Positions 25,260 through 34,325 are shown, counted from the stretch's first letter. The stretch: DNA of 64,000 bases from Streptomyces changanensis (GCF_024600715.1 NZ_CP102332.1:1922001-1986000); one strand, 5' to 3'. Program-made: numbers and translations. The notes: generated by a model from the sequence alone, not told the origin.

Positions 25260-26279
25260 CTAGCGGGTGAGAGAAACGATCATCTTGCCGGTGTTGGCAC
25301 CGCGCAGCATGCCGAGGAAGGCGTCGACGCCGTTCTCCATGCCCTCGACGACCGTCTCGTCGTACTTCAGGTCGCCCGAGCGCAGCCAGCCGGAGACCTC
25401 CTCCACGAAGCGCGGCTGGAGGGCGGCGTGGTCGCCGACGAGCACGCCCTGCAGGCGCAGGCGCTTGCCGATGACCAGGGCGAGGTTACGCGGGGCCGGG
25501 GTCGCCTCGGTGTCGTTGTACTGGGCGATCATGCCGCAGATGGTGGCGCGGCCGTGGACGTTGAGCGAGGAGATCGCGGCCTCCAGGTGCTCGCCGCCGA
25601 CGTTGTCGAAGTAGACGTCGATGCCGTCGGGGGCGGCGGCCCGCAGCTGCTCGCCGACCGGGCCGTTCTTGTAGTTGAAGGCGGCGTCGAAGCCGTACTC
25701 CTCCACCAGCCGCTTGACCTTCTCGTCGGAACCGGCCGAGCCGATCACCCGCGAGGCGCCCTTCAGCCGGGCCATCTGCCCGACCTGGCTGCCGACCGCG
25801 CCGGCCGCGCCGGAGACGAACACGGCGTCGCCCTCCTTGAAGGAGGCCGTCTCGAAGAGGCCCGCGTACGCCGTGAGGCCCGTCATGCCGAGCACGCCCA
25901 GGTAGGCGGTGAGCGGCGCGAGGAAGGCGTCGACCTTGGCGGCGCGCCCGGCCTCGACCTCGGCGTACTCCCGCCAGCCCAGGCCGTGCAGGACGTGGTC
26001 GCCGACCTCGAAGCCCTCGGCGGCGGAGGCGACGACCTCGCCGACCGCGCCTCCCTCCATCGGGTGGTCCAGCCGGAAGGGCGGGACGTACGACTTCACG
26101 TCGTTCATCCGGCCCCGCATGTACGGGTCCACCGAGAAGTGGAGGTTGCGGACGAGTATGCGGCCCTCGCCCGGGGCGGTGACGGGGGCCTCGCGGAGCG
26201 CGAAGTCCTCCGGGACGGGCCAGCCGTGCGGGCGGGCGACGAGGTGCCATTCACGGCCGGACGTCGGGAGTGCGGACAT
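25260..26279 (-). CDS. NADP-dependent oxidoreductase (zinc-free MDR, CurA/PTGR type)
   Basis: A 339-residue medium-chain reductase without zinc-ligand cysteines. The N-terminal GroES-like half carries VDPYMRGRMND, characteristic of the prostaglandin-reductase/CurA/YncB branch that reduces alpha,beta-unsaturated carbonyls. The Rossmann half has the motif SGAAGAVGSQVGQMARLKG and ends with a helix typical of the family. ATG 26279 is preceded by GGAGG. It is divergent from a MarR gene across an operator (26299-26317) and is probably co-transcribed with ohr, giving an aldehyde and peroxide detoxification unit. Confidence 0.93.
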   Translation of the reverse strand: MSALPTSGREWHLVARPHGWPVPEDFALREAPVTAPGEGRILVRNLHFSVDPYMRGRMNDVKSYVPPFRLDHPMEGGAVGEVVASAAEGFEVGDHVLHGLGWREYAEVEAGRAAKVDAFLAPLTAYLGVLGMTGLTAYAGLFETASFKEGDAVFVSGAAGAVGSQVGQMARLKGASRVIGSAGSDEKVKRLVEEYGFDAAFNYKNGPVGEQLRAAAPDGIDVYFDNVGGEHLEAAISSLNVHGRATICGMIAQYNDTEATPAPRNLALVIGKRLRLQGVLVGDHAALQPRFVEEVSGWLRSGDLKYDETVVEGMENGVDAFLGMLRGANTGKMIVSLTR

Positions 26280-26298
26280 GCTGCGTACCTCCAGAAGA

Positions 26299-26317
26299 TG
26301 TTTCACTAGCTGAAACA
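26299..26317. promoter_or_regulatory. MarR-type operator TGTTTCA-N5-TGAAACA
   Basis: Two perfect 7-base inverted arms separated by CTAGC, between the divergent MDR reductase and marR genes. A TTGACA (-35-like) lies on the minus strand at 26346-26341 and a -10-like TAGGCT at 26357-26362 on the plus strand before marR. Length and symmetry fit a MarR dimer site. Confidence 0.7.
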
Positions 26318-26369
26318 ACCATGCGCCTCGATATTTCAGGTTGTCAAGTAAACGGGTAGGCTGGCGGGC

Positions 26370-26831
26370 ATGGCCAGTACACGCACAGACCCGGTCACCG
26401 TCGAGGTCGTGGAACTCATCGGCACCGTCGTGGCGCGCTACCACGAGGAGTACGAGCACGCCGCGGCGCAGCACTCGCTGACCGGTGCGCAGGCGCGCGT
26501 GCTGAGCCTGCTCGCCCTGGAGCCGCTGCCCATGCGGCGCATCGCCGTGTCCCTGCGGTGCGAGCCGTCGAACGTGACGGGCATCGTCGACCGCCTGGAG
26601 GCCCGCGGCCTCGTCGAGCGGCGCCCGGACCCGGCGGACCGCCGGGTGAAGCTGGCCGCGCCGACGGAGGAGGGCCGCGCGACCGCGCGCCGTCTGCGGG
26701 ACGCCCTGGACTTCGCCCGGGAGCCGCTGGCGGGCCTCTCGGTGGCGGAGCGCGCCCTGCTGCGCGACCTGCTGCGCCGCATGCTCGACGAGCCCCGGGC
26801 TGATGGTCTTGACGGCGGGCCCCGGGCCTGA
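26370..26831 (+). CDS. MarR-family transcriptional regulator
   Basis: A 153-residue winged-helix repressor. The DNA-binding domain (about 30-105) has MRRIAVSLRCEPSNVTGIVD followed by RLEARGLVERRPDPADRRVK. The N-terminal redox cysteine of OhrR is absent, so it probably responds to a ligand (phenolic, quinone or electrophile). It is divergent from the MDR oxidoreductase, with a perfect operator between them; the transcript is likely leaderless, because a TAGGCT -10 sits 7 bases before ATG 26370. Probable autorepressor and repressor of the reductase-ohr unit. Confidence 0.93.
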   Translation: MASTRTDPVTVEVVELIGTVVARYHEEYEHAAAQHSLTGAQARVLSLLALEPLPMRRIAVSLRCEPSNVTGIVDRLEARGLVERRPDPADRRVKLAAPTEEGRATARRLRDALDFAREPLAGLSVAERALLRDLLRRMLDEPRADGLDGGPRA

Positions 26832-26866
26832 CCCTCGGCGGCAGCCGGCTTGACCCTCGCGAGCCT

Positions 26867-26941
26867 CCGGACTGACGCTCGGCGGCCCGCGGCTTGACCC
26901 TGGGGTGTTTCCGGACTGACGCTCGGCGGCCCGCGGCTTGA
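26867..26941. repeat. two perfect 31-base direct repeats, period 44
   Basis: CCGGACTGACGCTCGGCGGC and the following 11 bases occur at 26867-26897 and 26911-26941, and a diverged third copy starts near 26828. It lies directly after the marR stop, in a gap with no convincing gene. Confidence 0.8.
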
Positions 26942-27093
26942 TGCTCGGCGGGATCCCGGCCCTCAGGCGATGGCAGCGCGCCCCCGGCCGGGCATCCGGT
27001 GCCCGCCTGCGGCGGGATCCCCGGAAGGCGGTCCGGGACGCGCTGCCGTCGCCCGAGGGCCGGGCCCGTCAGCGGCGGCGTCGGACCGGAAGG

Positions 27094-27945
27094 CTAGAAG
27101 CACCACCACAGCCACGGCGTGCAGCTCTTCGTCGGCGAGGGTGCGGGCGACGGCGAGGACGGCGGCTCGGGCGCCGGGTCGTCGGTCGGCGGGGTGGGCG
27201 TCGGGTCCGGGTCCGGGTCGCCCTCGACCGGCTCCGAGGGGGCGTCCCGCGGAGGCTCCGAGGCGTCCGTGTCCGGGGAGGCGCCCGGCCGGGTCGGGTT
27301 CTTCAGCTCTCCCTTGCCCTGCCCCTGCCCGGCTCCCCCGTCCGCGCCGGTCCCGTCGCCCTCACCGGGCGCGGGGGCGGTGCCGTCGGGACCACCGGTC
27401 GCGTCGACCGCGCCCTCGCCGTCCGCCGACGCGGACGGGTCGACGGTGGGGTGCGGCGCCGACGGCGACTCCCGGACCTCGTCGGGGCCCTCCGGCCGCC
27501 CGGCACTCGGCGTCGGGACGGGCAGGGGCTCCGGCTGCGCCGCGTCCTCCTGCCGCACGGCGGTGGCCGCGCCGCCGTCGGCCGGGTGCTCCATCGCCAG
27601 TTCGGCCAGACTCAGGGCGCCCGCCGCCAGGACCAGGCCCGTGACCCCCAGCAGGACGTTGCGGCCGCGCCGCTGCCGGGCGCGTCGGCCGCCGGCCCGC
27701 GCGGCGCGCCGGGACCCGGACGGGTCCCCACCGGACCGGGCCTTACCGGACCCGGAGCGGGCCTGCCGCGCCTGGGCACGCCCGGTCACCGCGCGCGGCG
27801 CCTGCTCGTCCCGAGCGAGCTCGAAGACGTGGTCCGCCGCGGATGGCTGGGGGTCGTCGTGCCGGAGCTCCTCGACGGGGGTTCCGCACCCGGCACAGGC
27901 CAGGGCTCCGTTGAGGTGCCGCTGACACTGGTGGCAGTAATCCAT
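27094..27945 (-). CDS. zinc-ribbon, single-pass membrane protein (SCO2400-like)
   Basis: A 283-residue protein with a clear four-cysteine zinc ribbon at the N-terminus (MDYCHQCQRHLNGALACAGC), an Arg/Gly-rich basic stretch (about 50-95), one transmembrane helix (about 96-114, NVLLGVTGLVLAAGALSLAEL), a long Pro/Asp/Glu/Gly-rich disordered segment and an aromatic end CTPWLWWCF. From memory this matches a Streptomyces family named after SCO2400; no function is known. The ribbon would be cytoplasmic and the acidic tail outside. The two tail cysteines could form a disulfide or anchor a partner. No clear operon partners. Confidence 0.75.
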   Translation of the reverse strand: MDYCHQCQRHLNGALACAGCGTPVEELRHDDPQPSAADHVFELARDEQAPRAVTGRAQARQARSGSGKARSGGDPSGSRRAARAGGRRARQRRGRNVLLGVTGLVLAAGALSLAELAMEHPADGGAATAVRQEDAAQPEPLPVPTPSAGRPEGPDEVRESPSAPHPTVDPSASADGEGAVDATGGPDGTAPAPGEGDGTGADGGAGQGQGKGELKNPTRPGASPDTDASEPPRDAPSEPVEGDPDPDPTPTPPTDDPAPEPPSSPSPAPSPTKSCTPWLWWCF

Positions 27946-28067
27946 GGCGCCCGCAGATTATGCGCCCGACGGGCGTCACGGACGGGAGAGTTTGTGAGGA
28001 TCCTGTGTGGAAGGACGCCTTCCGTCACCGGATCACCCGACGTTTCGGGCGTGGGCGCGCCGCCCTC

Positions 28068-28316
28068 TCAGACCGCGATCGGCACCTCGTGGACCTCGTC
28101 GGCCCGGTGCCCCGCCTTCTCGTGCACCCGCTGCACCGCCTCCTTGGAGGGCGCCGACGACAGGCAGTACACCGTGCCGGACTCCGGGTCGGCCCAGGCC
28201 CGCTCGAAGTGCACGCCTTCCTCCTTCTCGTGGGCGAGGTCCGCCTGGTGCGCCTGGCGCAGCTGGTCGGCGGTGATGCCTTCGAACCCGTGGTGAACGT
28301 CCATGTACGTGGCCAT
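28068..28316 (-). CDS. DUF4242 / SCO4226-like small protein
   Basis: An 82-residue soluble protein beginning MATYMDVHHGFEGITADQL and carrying the conserved HFERAWADPESGTVYCLSSAPS segment followed by RVHEKAGHRADEVHEV. This pattern fits the DUF4242 ferredoxin-like family, whose Streptomyces member SCO4226 was reported as a nickel-binding protein; several histidines (VHH, HEK) are present here, but metal binding is not shown. ATG 28316 is chosen on family length; the frame extends further upstream without a ribosome site. It is divergent from the mbl-like gene. Confidence 0.82.
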   Translation of the reverse strand: MATYMDVHHGFEGITADQLRQAHQADLAHEKEEGVHFERAWADPESGTVYCLSSAPSKEAVQRVHEKAGHRADEVHEVPIAV

Positions 28317-28582
28317 GGCAGCCGTACCTCCGTCCGGTGGCCGTCCCCCTCCCTCCATGGTGCGCCCGCGCCACCCGCCCGTCGCGCGGGGGCCCTCGGG
28401 GGCGGCGGGGCGGCGGGGCGGCCCCTTCCGGGCGGCGGGGTCGCGGGCGGTGGGACCGGGGCGGCCTGGGCCACCCGGCTGACCCCCCGTCAGCTCCGTC
28501 CCCCCACCGGCGCAGCCCAGCGCGCGCCCCGGCCCGGGCGGCCGGACGATGCAGACACACACCGCTCTCGGGAGGATCCGCC

Positions 28583-29626
28583 GTGACCGTCAGTCTTGAG
28601 CAGTTGCGCCGCTGCCACGTCGCCGTCGACCTCGGGGCCGCCAGGACCCGGGTCTTCGTCAAGGGCGCCGGGCTCGTCGTGGACGAGCCGAGCGTGGCCG
28701 CCGTGAACACGCGCACCGGCGCGCTGATCGCGGTCGGCGAGTTCGCGGAGAAGATGACCGGGCGCACGCCCCACTACATCCGGGTCGTCCGCCCCGTCTC
28801 CGGCGGCAGCGTCGTCGACATCGAGATGGCGCAGCGGATGCTCCGCAGCCTCCTCGGCGAGAAGCTCCGCCGCCAGCTGCGCCGCAAGCCGATGCTGCGC
28901 GCGGCCGCCTGCACCCCGCACGACAGCGACCCGCTCGCCCAGCGCGCCACCGTCGAGACGATGGTCGGGCTGGGTGCCCGCCGCGTCGAGCTGGTGGACA
29001 CCCTGATCGCGGCGGCCGTCGGCTGCGGCCTGCCCGTGGCCCAGCCGACCGCGACCATGATCCTCGTGTGCGGGGCGGCGACGACGCAGGTCGCGGTGCT
29101 CTCGCTCGGCTCGATCGTCACCGCTGAGCGCATCCCCGTGGGCGGCAACGCCATCGACCACGCCGTCATCCAGTACCTGCGCCACCAGCACGAGCTGATG
29201 CTGCCGACGCAGTCCGTGCGCCCGCTGCAGCTCGCCCTGCACGGCAACGGGCTGACCGCCGAGGGCCCGGCGTCGACCGAGATCCACGGCCGCGACGTCG
29301 CCACCGGACTGGCGCGTTCCGTCCTCGTGGACACGGCCGCGGTCCGCCAGGCCATCCACACCCCGCTCACGGCCGTGCTCGACGGCATCGGCAAGGTGCT
29401 CCGCGACTGCCCGCCCGACCTCGTCGCCGACCTCGCCGAGCGCGGCATCACCATGGTCGGCGGCAGCGCCCGGCTGCCCGGTCTCGACCAGATGCTGCGC
29501 GACTGGACGGGCATGCCGGTGCGGATCGCCGAGCGTCCGGACGTCTGCGCGGTCCTCGGGCTGGGCGAGATGCTGGAGGGCCGGATCGAGCCGCTCACCC
29601 TCAACCCCCTGGCCGACGCGGAGTAG
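28583..29626 (+). CDS. mbl: MreB/Mbl-like actin homologue
   Basis: A 347-residue protein of the bacterial actin fold. Phosphate-1 loop VAVDLGAARTRVFVKG, connect-1-like PVSGGSVVDIEMAQRML, phosphate-2 VCGAATTQVAVLSLG and the adenosine loop ITMVGGSARLPGLDQ are recognisable, with the MreB-type ending ALGLGEMLEG. It is more diverged than a canonical MreB and stands alone, without mreC/mreD, as the second MreB-like protein (Mbl) does in Streptomyces, where it assists in sporulation-wall assembly. GTG 28583 follows GGGAGGATCC. Expected at the inner membrane. The assignment to Mbl rather than another MreB-like paralogue is probable, not certain. Confidence 0.85.
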   Translation: MTVSLEQLRRCHVAVDLGAARTRVFVKGAGLVVDEPSVAAVNTRTGALIAVGEFAEKMTGRTPHYIRVVRPVSGGSVVDIEMAQRMLRSLLGEKLRRQLRRKPMLRAAACTPHDSDPLAQRATVETMVGLGARRVELVDTLIAAAVGCGLPVAQPTATMILVCGAATTQVAVLSLGSIVTAERIPVGGNAIDHAVIQYLRHQHELMLPTQSVRPLQLALHGNGLTAEGPASTEIHGRDVATGLARSVLVDTAAVRQAIHTPLTAVLDGIGKVLRDCPPDLVADLAERGITMVGGSARLPGLDQMLRDWTGMPVRIAERPDVCAVLGLGEMLEGRIEPLTLNPLADAE

Positions 29627-29775
29627 CCCGGACGGCCGCCGGCCAGAGGCACGGCTGCACGGGCCTACGGCGGCACGCGGCGGGCCCGACGGCCCGGCTG
29701 GGCGGAGGTACGGCGGTACGCGCGGGCCCGGCGCTGCGCGGGCGCGGGCGCGGGCCGGCGCGGGCCGGCCGGGGT

Positions 29776-29841
29776 CGGTGGCCGGGCGGGCCGGCGCCGG
29801 TGGCCGGGCGGCCCAGGGCCGGTGGCCGGGTGGGTCGGGGT
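29776..29841. repeat. 22-base tandem repeat, three copies
   Basis: GGTGGCCGGG recurs at 29777, 29799 and 29821, an exact period of 22, within the 279-base gap between mbl and matB. The surrounding GCGCGGGC runs are also repetitive. No gene was seen here. Confidence 0.7.
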
Positions 29842-29905
29842 CGGGCGGGCGGCGCCTGGGAGCATGGCGGGACACCCCGTGCAGCGATGCGAGGAGGACG
29901 GCCCC

Positions 29906-31492
29906 GTGAGTTCCCTCTTTCCGGCCCTGACCGCCGGCGGCCCGGACGACGACGACCGGCCCGCCCTGCGGTTCGGCGACCGCGCCCTCACCTACGGCGG
30001 GCTCCGCTCAGCGGCCGCCGCCGTGGTCCCCCGCCTGGCCGGCGCCGGGCGGGTCGCGGTGTGGGCCACGCCCTCCCCGGAGACCTGCGTCGCGGTGGTC
30101 GCGGCGCTGCTCGCCGGCGTCCCGGCCGTACCGCTCAACCCCCGCACCGGCGAGCGCGAGCTGACGCACATCGTCGGCGACAGCGCACCGGCCCTGGTGC
30201 TGGCCGCCCCGGGCGACGAGCTCCCGGCGCCGCTCGCCGGCCTGCCGCGCGTCGACGTCACGGCCGACGCGCCCGACGGCGCCGCGGCCGGCGGCCCGCT
30301 GCCCGCCGAGCCGGACCCCGGGGCGCCGGCGCTGGTCGTGTACACATCCGGCACGACCGGCCCGCCCAAGGGCGCCGTCCTCCCCCGCCGCGCCCTGGCG
30401 ACGACCCTCGACGCGCTGGCCGACGCCTGGGCGTGGACGGCCGACGACGTCCTGGTGCACGCGCTGCCCCTGTTCCACGTGCACGGCCTCGTCCTGGGCG
30501 TCCTCGGCCCCCTCCGCCGCGGCGGCGCCGTCCGGCACCTCGGGCGGTTCACCACCGACGGGGTGGCGCGCGCCCTGGCCGACGGCGGGACGATGCTGTT
30601 CGGCGTGCCGACGATGTACCACCGGATCGCCGAGGCCCTGGCCCCGAGCGGCTCCCCCACCGCGAACGGGTCCCCCGGCGGTGGGGACGCGCCTTCCGGC
30701 GGTACGGACGCGGCCCCCGGCACCGGCTCGGACCCGCGCGGTACCGACGCGGCCCCCGGCGCCGGCGGCGCCACGCTCGCCCGGGCGCTGGCGGGTGCCC
30801 GGCTGCTCGTGTCGGGCTCGGCCGCGCTGCCGCTGCCCGACCACGAACGCATCACCGCCGCGACGGGACGACGGGTGGTCGAGCGGTACGGCATGACCGA
30901 GACGCTGATGAACACGAGCGTCCGTCCGGGCGCCGAGCCGGAGCGCCCCGGCTCCGTCGGCACGCCGCTGCCCGGCGTGGAGCTGCGGCTCGTCCTCGAC
31001 GACGGGACGCCGGTCACCGCGTACGACGGCGAGACGATCGGGGAGGTGCAGGTGCGCGGCCCGCACCTGTTCACGGAGTACCTGAACCGGCCCGACGCGA
31101 CCGCCGCCGCGTTCGACGGCGACTGGTTCCGCACCGGCGACATGGCGGTGCGGGACGCGGACGGATCGGTACGGCTCGTGGGGCGCAGGGCCACCGACCT
31201 GATCAAGAGCGGCGGCTTCAAGATCGGCGCCGGGGAGATCGAGAACGCCCTCCTCGCCCACCCGGCGGTGCGGGAGGCGGCCGTCACCGGCGAGCCCGAC
31301 CCAGACCTGGGCGAACGCGTCGTGGCGTGGGTGGTGGCCACCGACCCGGGAGCGCCACCGCCGGCGGCCGAGCTGGCGGACCACGTCGCCGCGCAGCTCG
31401 CCCCGCACAAGCGGCCCCGCGCCGTCCGCTACCTCGACGCACTGCCCCGCAACGACATGGGCAAGGTGCTCAAGCGGGCCCTCCATGGCTGA
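29906..31492 (+). CDS. matB: malonyl-CoA synthetase MatB (with low-complexity insertion)
   Basis: A 528-residue acyl-CoA synthetase that activates malonate (and often methylmalonate) with ATP and CoA. It matches what I recall of S. coelicolor MatB: start SSLFPALTAGG, P-loop YTSGTTGPPKGAVL, LPLFHVHGLVLGVLGPL, YGMTETLMNTS, FRTGDMAV and the C-terminal DLIKSGGFKIGAGEIEN and PRNDMGKVLKRAL. GTG 29906 follows GAGGAGGA. Oddity: about 43 Gly/Ser/Asp/Thr/Ala residues (nt 30642-30770) sit between HRIAEAL and LARALAGARLL, where MatB has a short loop; the insert contains a 27-base repeat. It overlaps the carboxyltransferase by 8 bases. Confidence 0.93.
   Translation: MSSLFPALTAGGPDDDDRPALRFGDRALTYGGLRSAAAAVVPRLAGAGRVAVWATPSPETCVAVVAALLAGVPAVPLNPRTGERELTHIVGDSAPALVLAAPGDELPAPLAGLPRVDVTADAPDGAAAGGPLPAEPDPGAPALVVYTSGTTGPPKGAVLPRRALATTLDALADAWAWTADDVLVHALPLFHVHGLVLGVLGPLRRGGAVRHLGRFTTDGVARALADGGTMLFGVPTMYHRIAEALAPSGSPTANGSPGGGDAPSGGTDAAPGTGSDPRGTDAAPGAGGATLARALAGARLLVSGSAALPLPDHERITAATGRRVVERYGMTETLMNTSVRPGAEPERPGSVGTPLPGVELRLVLDDGTPVTAYDGETIGEVQVRGPHLFTEYLNRPDATAAAFDGDWFRTGDMAVRDADGSVRLVGRRATDLIKSGGFKIGAGEIENALLAHPAVREAAVTGEPDPDLGERVVAWVVATDPGAPPPAAELADHVAAQLAPHKRPRAVRYLDALPRNDMGKVLKRALHG
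30642..30770 (+). repeat. in-frame low-complexity insert in matB
   Basis: A 129-base GC-rich segment containing two 27-base repeats (30701-30727 and 30740-30766, 25 of 27 identical, starting GGTAC and GACGCGGCCCCCGG). It preserves the matB frame and encodes a flexible Gly/Asp/Thr/Ala/Pro run. Confidence 0.7.
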
Positions 31493-32828
31493 GGCGGCGG
31501 CGCGGCTGACCGCCCGCGCGGCGATAGCGCTGGTCGCGGAGGGGTTCACGGAGCGCACGCCGCCCCCACCGCCCTCCGGCCCCGGCCCGGCCGACGGGCC
31601 GCTGGGGTGGGACGGGTACGGGGAGGCACGAGCCCGCGCGCGGGAGCGGACGGGCGAGGCGGAGTCCGCCGTGTACGGGGAGGCCGAGGTGGCGGGCGTG
31701 CGGTGCGTCGTCCTCGCCTTCGAGTTCGGCTTCCTCGGCGGGTCGCTGGGCGAGCGCACCGGCGACCGGATCACCGCCGCGTACCGGCTCGCGCGCGAGC
31801 GGCGGGTCCCGCTGGTGTCGCTGGTGGCGACGGGCGGCAGCCGGATGCAGGAGGGCATGGTCGCGCTGGCGCAGTTGCAGCGGGTGGCCCGCGAGACGGT
31901 GCTGCTGCGCGCGGCGGGGGTGCCGCACGTCGCCGTGTTGCGGGACCCGGCGACCGGGGGCGGCTGGGCGACGATCGGCGCGGGCGCGGACGTGTTGCTG
32001 GCGCTGCCCGGCGCGCAGATCGGCTTCGCCGGGGCGCGGGTGCGGCCCGCGGACGCCGACCCGGCGGCGTACACGGCGGAGGGCCAGCTCGCGGCGGGCC
32101 AGATCGACGCGGTGGTGCCGGCCGGGGAGCTGCGCGCGACGCTGGGGCGGTGGCTGACCGCCCTGACCCGGCCGGCGCCGGGCCCGGTGCCCCCGCCGCC
32201 GGCGCTGGGCGGGGCGGCCGGCCCGCCGGCGACCGGCTGGGACGCGGTGCGCCGGGCGCGCGCCCCTCAGCGGCCCCGTGCGGAGGCGTACCTGGACGTG
32301 TACTTCCAGGAGCGGCTGCCGCTCGTCGGCGACCGGTGTGGCGGCACGGACCCGGGGATGCTGTGCGGCGTGGGGCTGCGCGACGGGTACGGGGTCGTGT
32401 ACGCGGCCCAGTGCGGTACGGCGACGCTCCCGGCCGGGTACCGCACGGCGGCGCGGGTGGTCCGCCTCGCCGACCGGCTGGGCCTGCCGGTGCTGACGCT
32501 GGTGGACACGCCGGGCGCCGCGAACGACGCGGAGGCCGAGCGGGCGGGCGCGGGCGCGTCGATCGCGGAGGCGTTCGCCGCGGTGGCCGGGGCGCGGGTG
32601 CCGGTGACGACGCTGGTGGTCGGCGAGGGCGGGTCGGGCGGCGCGCTGGCGCTCGCGGCGCCGGGCCGCACGTGGGTGACGCCGGACAGCTACTTCTCGG
32701 TGATCGCCCCGGAGCCGGCGGCGGCGATCCTCAAGCGCCCGGCCGAGGAGGCCGCGCGCACGGCGGAGCAGCTGCGGCTGCGCCCGCAGGACCTGGTGGA
32801 GCTGGGGGTCGTGCGCGGCATCGTCTGA
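31485..32828 (+). CDS. fused acyl-CoA carboxylase carboxyltransferase
   Basis: A 447-residue single-chain carboxyltransferase with two crotonase-like halves: an N-terminal beta-like half (GFLGGSLGERTGDRI, TGGSRMQEGMVALAQLQR) and a C-terminal alpha-like half (TLVDTPGAANDAEAERAGAG, TTLVVGEGGSGGALALAAP). The AccD zinc finger is not seen. It starts inside the end of matB (8-base overlap), so the two are coupled: one makes malonyl-CoA from malonate, the other from an acyl-CoA, both feeding fatty acid or polyketide synthesis. No biotin carboxylase lies nearby, so it must borrow one. Exact acyl-CoA preference unknown. Confidence 0.88.
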   Translation: MAEAAARLTARAAIALVAEGFTERTPPPPPSGPGPADGPLGWDGYGEARARARERTGEAESAVYGEAEVAGVRCVVLAFEFGFLGGSLGERTGDRITAAYRLARERRVPLVSLVATGGSRMQEGMVALAQLQRVARETVLLRAAGVPHVAVLRDPATGGGWATIGAGADVLLALPGAQIGFAGARVRPADADPAAYTAEGQLAAGQIDAVVPAGELRATLGRWLTALTRPAPGPVPPPPALGGAAGPPATGWDAVRRARAPQRPRAEAYLDVYFQERLPLVGDRCGGTDPGMLCGVGLRDGYGVVYAAQCGTATLPAGYRTAARVVRLADRLGLPVLTLVDTPGAANDAEAERAGAGASIAEAFAAVAGARVPVTTLVVGEGGSGGALALAAPGRTWVTPDSYFSVIAPEPAAAILKRPAEEAARTAEQLRLRPQDLVELGVVRGIV

Positions 32829-32852
32829 CGGCGCCGTACGCACGCCCGGCAC

Positions 32853-32920
32853 CACGCCCACGCCTGCCCGGCCCGGCACGCCCACGCCTGCCCGGCCCGG
32901 CACGCCCACGCCTGCCCGGG
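32853..32920. repeat. 24-base tandem repeat, about 2.8 copies
   Basis: CACGCCCACGCCTGCCCGG plus CCCGG, 24 bases long, is repeated head to tail at 32853, 32877 and 32901, then degrades into CACCACGCCCACCCGGG copies up to about 32960 and CCACCGCACGGCCGG copies near 32980-33020. It lies after the carboxyltransferase stop; no gene in this 248-base gap. Confidence 0.85.
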
Positions 32921-33076
32921 CACCACGCCCACCCGGGCACCACGCCCACGCCCACCCGGGCCCCGCGCCCGGCCGGGCCACCGCACGGCCGGCCACCGCA
33001 CGCCGGGCCACCGCACGGCCGGCCGGCGCCGCCCCGCGCCGTCGCGGCGGGGCACCCGCGCGGGGGCCCACGGCGC

Positions 33077-33586
33077 TCAGCGCCGTCCGCCGACCGCCTC
33101 CTCGTCGTCCATGGTCCGCGCCGCGGCGTCCAGGACGGCGGCGAGGTCGGTGAGCCGGGCGCGCAGCGCGCGCATCTCGTCGAGGGACATGCCCGTCACC
33201 TCGGCCATCCGGCGCGGGACCCCGGCGGCGCGCTCGCGCAGGGCGGCGCCGGCGGGCGTGGGCCGGACGGTGACGGAGCGCTCGTCCTCGGCGCTGCGGC
33301 GCCGCTCCACGTACCCGGCCGCGTCCAGCCGCTTGAGGAGCGGCGAGAGGGTGCCGGAGTCGAGGCGCAGGTGCTCGCCGATCCGCTTCACGGGCAGTTC
33401 GCCGTGTTCCCACAGCACCAGCATCACCAGGTACTGGGGGTAGGTCAGCCCCAGGTCCTTGAGGGCGACACGGTAGACGCCGTTGAAGGCGCGGGTCGCC
33501 GCGTGCAGCGAGAAGCAGATCTGGTGGTCGAGGCGGAGGAAGTCCTCGTCCTCCCGGGCGTCGCCGTGCGTGTCGGTGTGGTGCAT
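33077..33586 (-). CDS. ohrR: OhrR, peroxide-sensing MarR-family repressor
   Basis: A 169-residue MarR-type regulator with the N-terminal signature of OhrR: reactive Cys24 in LRLDHQICFSLHAATRA, which is oxidised by organic hydroperoxides to release DNA. The winged helix follows (RIGEHLRLDSGTLSPLLKRL, then EDERSVTVRPTPAG). It is divergent from ohr at 33686 with a two-site operator between them (33606-33631), the classic ohrR-ohr arrangement. Only one N-terminal cysteine is seen, suggesting one-Cys-type sensing; no partner cysteine near the C-terminus is visible. Confidence 0.95.
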   Translation of the reverse strand: MHHTDTHGDAREDEDFLRLDHQICFSLHAATRAFNGVYRVALKDLGLTYPQYLVMLVLWEHGELPVKRIGEHLRLDSGTLSPLLKRLDAAGYVERRRSAEDERSVTVRPTPAGAALRERAAGVPRRMAEVTGMSLDEMRALRARLTDLAAVLDAAARTMDDEEAVGGRR

Positions 33587-33605
33587 CCCACTAGGCTACT
33601 CCCCC

Positions 33606-33631
33606 CAATTTAGTTGTGCGCAATTTAGTTG
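33606..33631. promoter_or_regulatory. OhrR operator, two CAATTTAGTTG sites
   Basis: Two identical 11-base pseudo-palindromes (33606-33616 and 33621-33631, 15 bases apart) are conspicuously AT-rich in this GC-rich genome and lie between the divergent ohrR and ohr starts. Each reads nearly the same on both strands (CAAYTWARTTG). The layout fits cooperative binding of two OhrR dimers. Confidence 0.8.
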
Positions 33632-33685
33632 CCTGCTAGAAATGATCTCGACGCCACTCCACGACCGAGAGGACCGGGACTCCCC

Positions 33686-34099
<414 letters not shown>

Positions 34100-34242
34100 C
34101 CCCGTCGACCTCATGGCCCCCGTCGACCCCATAGGCCGCACCGTCCCCGCTGACGCGCTGACGCGCTGACGCGCACCGCGGAGCCGACGACACGCCGGGC
34201 CGACGACGCGCCGGCCGACGGCGGGCCGAGCCGCCGACGTAC

Positions 34243-34283
34243 GCGCGGGAGCCCCGGACCCGACAGGTCCGGAGCTCCCGCGC
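34243..34283. terminator. bidirectional hairpin between ohr and the YqhA-IstB fusion
   Basis: A long stem GCGCGGGAGC-C-CCGGACC (34243-34260) against GGTCCGG-A-GCTCCCGCGC (34266-34283), with one mismatch and a 5-base loop, between convergent genes. Confidence 0.8.
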
Positions 34284-34325
34284 GTCCCGCTCCGCACCCG
34301 GGGCCGGAGCCGGGGCCCGGCGGCC

